The notes beneath the pieces were generated by a model that ran no database searches, was not told where the DNA came from, and worked only from the letters and a program-made list of their open reading frames with translations. Made by a program: the position numbers and the translations under genes. A DNA stretch of 64,000 nucleotides from Nymphaea colorata (Eukaryota > Streptophyta > Magnoliopsida > Nymphaeales > Nymphaeaceae). The stretch is taken from the NCBI RefSeq assembly GCF_008831285.2, contig NW_022204507.1, forward strand, positions 7,088,174-7,152,173, written 5' to 3'. Of the stretch, positions 59,946 through 64,000 are shown piece after piece; the first letter of the stretch is position 1; each line of letters opens with the position of its first letter.

Positions 59946-60539
59946 CTGAAAAGGGAAAATGGGGTGAGAATTTGAAAAAGTTATCATGCAATGTCTACAT
60001 TTGCTTTATTGCACCTTATGTGAAGCAATCCCAAAGTCATCTTACATCACTACTGCACGAAGTGAAGTGACTCAAAATGCACAGTTTCAATATTATACAA
60101 ATAGGTGACAAAACATTTAATAGTACCAAATATTTATTGCAACAATTTTCGTAAACATCTGTGCATATGCATGCAATTATTATTACTGCCGACATGCTTA
60201 TAACCACATTTTAGTTTTACTTACCAATCAACTGTAGGCACACAAAAATAACAAATTGGACAACTCTTGTATTTCTATACGACATTTATTTAGTCCCCAA
60301 TAATAAAACAACAACAACAACAATATCTCAACTTGTATGCTTGTACTAGACGTATGAATCTATAATGATTCATAAATTGATATAGGAACAACCGTATATT
60401 TGTCAAAGTGCTTTCCTTGGCAATTGTTTGTTGTTTTCTTGTCTTCCATGAGATTATATTATTGTGTAGATAGGTGAGATATTCTTCAGTTCAACTTCAG
60501 ATATCCTAGCTAATTTGCTCCAAAGAACACATGTAGGTT

Positions 60540-61770
60540 AAGATTATGTATTTTTAAAATATGTCCCCAATTATCTTGAGTGGAATTTTTTATGAAGAAA
60601 CAAATTTTATTATTGCATATGCCATGTCCAGCTTGGTGAACAAAATGCATTGTAAACATCCAATGGTACTCTTGCATAAAGTAGCATCTTGAAGTACTTC
60701 ACTTTTATATTTGGACAATTTTATTTTAGGAGCAGTAGGAGCATTGATAGGATTTTCTCAACTAAAGCAATTCTTTGTGAGAAGATCGTTTATATATTTC
60801 CTTTGTGACAACACAATGCCAATATTATCCTAAATTAATTCAATGCTTGATAGGAAATTTAGGTTGCACAAATCATTGATGGAAAATTCTTGAGAAAAGC
60901 TTTTAGTAAGATTTTTTGTAGCATTCTTGCTGCTACTTGTGACTACGATATTAGCTACATAATCCAATGCTAGTCATTCCTATAGTTTTTTTTAAGTAAA
61001 CTAAATAATGATGAATCAAACTTACATTATTAAAATCGTGACCAAGTAAATAGCCTTAGAATCTATCAAACCATGCCTGAGCCATGTCCTTTAAATCATA
61101 TAAGGCTTTCATGAAGTTGTGAACGGAATGTGGCTGCCTTGGGTCAACATGCCCAGTGGTTGCATCATGTAAATATCCCCTTTTAACTTTCCATGTAAAA
61201 AAAGCATGATTGATACTACACAAGATAAAATGTCTCAAAGTACTTTATCCCTACTTGCAAGTGACACCCTTAGTGACTAACCCAGCTTCAAATCTAGTTA
61301 TAGAGCTATCTACATGTCTCTTTATTTTATGAATCCACTTGCACTCTGATGATGTTTGAAATGTTCTCTGGTGGTACAAGCAACCATCTTTTGTTTTTGA
61401 CAAGTACATCCATTTTTTGTTGCATAGCTTGTTGCTATTCAACATAATGACTTGACTGAAAAAAGTCTATTGGTTCATTTGGGTCCAAGATTAGAATGAG
61501 TTGATTCTCAATATCTTGGATTACAATTTGAAATAAACGACGGTTTAGTGTAACATTGAGATATTGTGTGATCATATGGTGTATACAACTAGGCTCAATA
61601 GTAGGAAATAATGAAGTGGGAGAATTTAGGTCAAATATAAATTAATGCCCACCTTAGTTTGAGATTCAAGGCTAGGACTTTGGGTTATAGGAACTAGAGT
61701 GGTAGAGTGTGGCTATCGTTTTGAGGAGAACTGTGACTATTAACTTGAGAAGAAGACCATATAGGATCAG
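60540..61770 (-). pseudogene. Ty1/copia reverse-transcriptase relic
   Basis: Minus strand, high to low: LILDPNEPIDFFQSS, the RT start (WIHKIKRHVDSSITRFEAGL), KALYDLKDMAQAWFDR (decayed ALYGLKQAPRAWF), LDYVANIVV (decayed YVDDIVV), SQEFSINDL, LSQRKYINDLL and SKYKSEVLQDAT. Many stops and frameshifts; both catalytic Asp of YVDD are lost. No LTR found. Very old insertion. Confidence 0.8.
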
Positions 61771-64000
61771 ATTGCTTGGTTTTACTTGTGGTTATCAATG
61801 AAGAAAAATAGGAAAAGCAAGGAATTATGGTGGTCGGATGTCATTGGTTGGGATGTAAATTTCTCTTGTCCATGGATATGTTTGATCACCTACGTCCTAA
61901 ACATTGATCGGATGCTTGTATTAAACCCCTTAGACTTTTTAATCTTCCTTGTCATTTGGTGTTCTGTTACATCAGTAATATTACTTTGTATCTTCAAGTA
62001 AGAGATAAGTCCTTCCATGAGGCTTTCTAGGATGAATTCAGCCATTTTTCAATGTTTGTTTGACCAATGACCAAGCAAATGCTGGCAAAAAAATGAACAT
62101 CTTATGTTACATGACCATGCAATTACTCGTAGATTCTCAAAATCATGAATCCCTCTAGCAAAGGGGAACCAAACCATGGCCTCAATTATATTGTGATATC
62201 TGAAATCACTAAACCACTCCCCTCAAAAGCAGGGTATCAAAAAGTCTCCGGCGATAGAGGTGTCTCAACATCCCAATCCTACGAATCCGACAATTTTGAT
62301 GCCCTTATCTCCCCATTTTGCTTACCACATGAAATTGTATAAGCCCTATACCAACATGAATGATGCAGAGGAAGATGGCAATCCTTTTCCATTGGGTGAA
62401 GTTTGGAGGTAGGGGCATTTTGATTGCAGAAATTCGTTAATGTGGCAGACAGATGAGGCTGATTTAGTTGATTGAAATATATTGTTTCTCTTACGTAGAA
62501 ACAAATGCAGGGTTATTCGTGATCATGAAGTGCCAAAAAGGTACAACATGCAAGAGGGGAGTCCAATATAATTAATGAGAATTTGGAGCATAGCCTATCC
62601 TATAATGGCGGTAAACCATCTTTTCCTTTTCCTTTGTTACCTTTCATGATTATCTTTTCAGCATCATGTTTTCTCCTATAGGAATTAGCCACTATGGCTG
62701 CAATGAGGCCAGATTGAGGGGAAAAAATTGCAAGGTGTATTATTTCCAAAAAATCATGATAGCATGTGCTTAATATTAGTCACATTAATGGTGGTGACCA
62801 AAGGCTGCTACTATAGAGTTCTTGTCAAAAGTTGAGTGGTGGTATGTGGAAAATAAAATGTTATGCTCTGATTTGTCTACTGCCCAAGGCAGAGGGTGAT
62901 TTATAATTTTTGTTTATTCCTTGACTAGCACTATATCTATACTCATATTGATGTTTTCCACTTGAGTTTTCTCATGTTTCACAAAAAATGGCTTTGGTCA
63001 CCATTTCGAAATGTGCGAACTGATATCATAGAAATGGCTATGCAACTTTGCATAAATTCAAATGCGATTAACATCTTGTATAATATGTAAGGCCTACATT
63101 GTGTACACTAATTTCTCAAATACCATCATCTTCCAACATCACTCTTATGCTTGAAATAAATACTTTAGTTACCAAGAGAAGCTCAAATAATTTCTCTGGT
63201 TGCACAACCATTTCCCTCATGCTGAGTATTCCTGTAAATTAATTCATCATTTGATGCAGCAAATAAGTGAATTACCATTATTTTAAAATATGTACTACAT
63301 ATACAGAAAAGTAAGCAAAAAAAAATGCAAGTTTTCGCCTTCACCCTACTACTTATTCTCATTTCTTGGTTTCATGTTTCTTTGAGGTTTGTAAAACCAA
63401 CCTTCAAATTGTGGTAATATTGCAAAGTTACATGGGCATTACAGGTCATTATGGAGGGCTGCTAAAGCAAGGAGATCCTCTAATTTCTGGAACCATCAAG
63501 AAAAAGAATTTGTGAAAGGGTATAAACTGGGATGGAAAAAAATTATAGCACTCTCAACTTGCCCTATCATTAGTGCCTATTTTTAGTTGTGACAACTCTA
63601 AATTTTGGAGTGTTAAAAAGAATGGTTATGAAGATGCCGAACAAACAAATGCAGCAGACAAGTCAACCAAAAAAAGGATGTGAAGGCATTTTTGGTATTA
63701 TAGTAGGTTGTGTCTGATGTGATTTTTCCAACTATTGTTAGTGCTACAAAGTCCAAAGACCCTTCGTTACTTTTGAAACTTCATGAGGATGAAAAGATTA
63801 ACCACAGTTCAAATTTAAACTTTATGAAGAGAGTCTAGAAATTTGACAAGAAAATGGTGAGTTCAAAAATTTTTAGGCTACACCATTTATTATTATGAAA
63901 CAAACGAAGACTTTTGGTGAGGTTATAAATGAGCAAAAAGGTAGTTGAAAAAGTCTTGAGAAGTCTCCCCTCTAAATCTGAACATGTTCGTATTGCAATA
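61771..64000. other. No supported gene
   Basis: AT-rich. A plus-strand phrase at 63450-63480 (SLWRAAKARRS) faintly recalls MULE transposases, but no neighbouring motif supports it. Confidence 0.4.

Noticed and set aside
63440-63560. MULE transposase-like phrase
   Set aside because: Too short and no flanking transposase motif.
1-64000. tRNA, rRNA or CRISPR-type arrays
   Set aside because: No cloverleaf B-box context or conserved rRNA stretch was seen, and the sequence is eukaryotic; a covariance-model scan would settle tRNAs.

Overview
The window is nuclear DNA from a flowering plant. It is AT-rich and has no compact gene arrangement. It contains Ty1/copia elements primed by initiator-Met tRNA, plant NLR resistance-gene debris, a CACTA element, hAT-like MITEs and spliced exons of a LysM receptor-like kinase of the CERK1/LYK1 type. 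I cannot name the species.

The only gene supported with consistent splice phases is a CERK1-like gene on the minus strand. Three exons (36087-35923, 33731-33553, 27979-27881) encode the transmembrane segment, the juxtamembrane region with the glycine-rich loop, and the ATP-lysine/helix-C part of the kinase. The 5.6-kb intron between the last two holds at least three LTR-element pieces. Neither the large LysM ectodomain exon nor the exons after the N-lobe could be found, so the gene is either spread over very long introns reaching outside the window or is a partial copy.

Left part (1-26 kb): a 2.1-kb direct duplication (1-2159 and 8656-10753) flanks a probable CACTA element (about 2606-6383) and a G-poor low-complexity stretch (7.1-8.6 kb). 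Next come a copia integrase relic, an NLR leucine-rich-repeat remnant, a hAT-like MITE, an NLR N-terminal coiled-coil remnant, a copia RNase H tail, a second MITE with target-site duplication, a minisatellite, a TGTAACACCC-type LTR with primer site, a GC-rich foldback island and a minus-strand copia pol relic.

Middle (26-45 kb): the CERK1-like exons and their TE-filled introns, a MITE with a perfect 8-bp target duplication, then three same-strand copia pieces in a row (39.1-40.0, 40.2-40.6 and 41.8-44.7 kb). The last has a 5' LTR, primer site, gag, protease and integrase. It is broken by a frameshift and then fused to the 3' end of an unrelated LTR element.

Right part (45-64 kb): repeated non-TE-looking blocks. 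A 1.6-kb block (45.0-46.6 kb) recurs at 56.4-57.8 kb, where it is sandwiched between two copies of a 0.4-kb block. A 2.7-kb unit is tandemly repeated (48.2-51.0, 51.0-53.4, partial 53.6-55.2 kb) and carries a conserved TATA-like box; two copies keep a matching start-codon exon candidate. The far right has an unassigned exon candidate and a decayed copia reverse transcriptase. Most of the rest shows no supportable gene.
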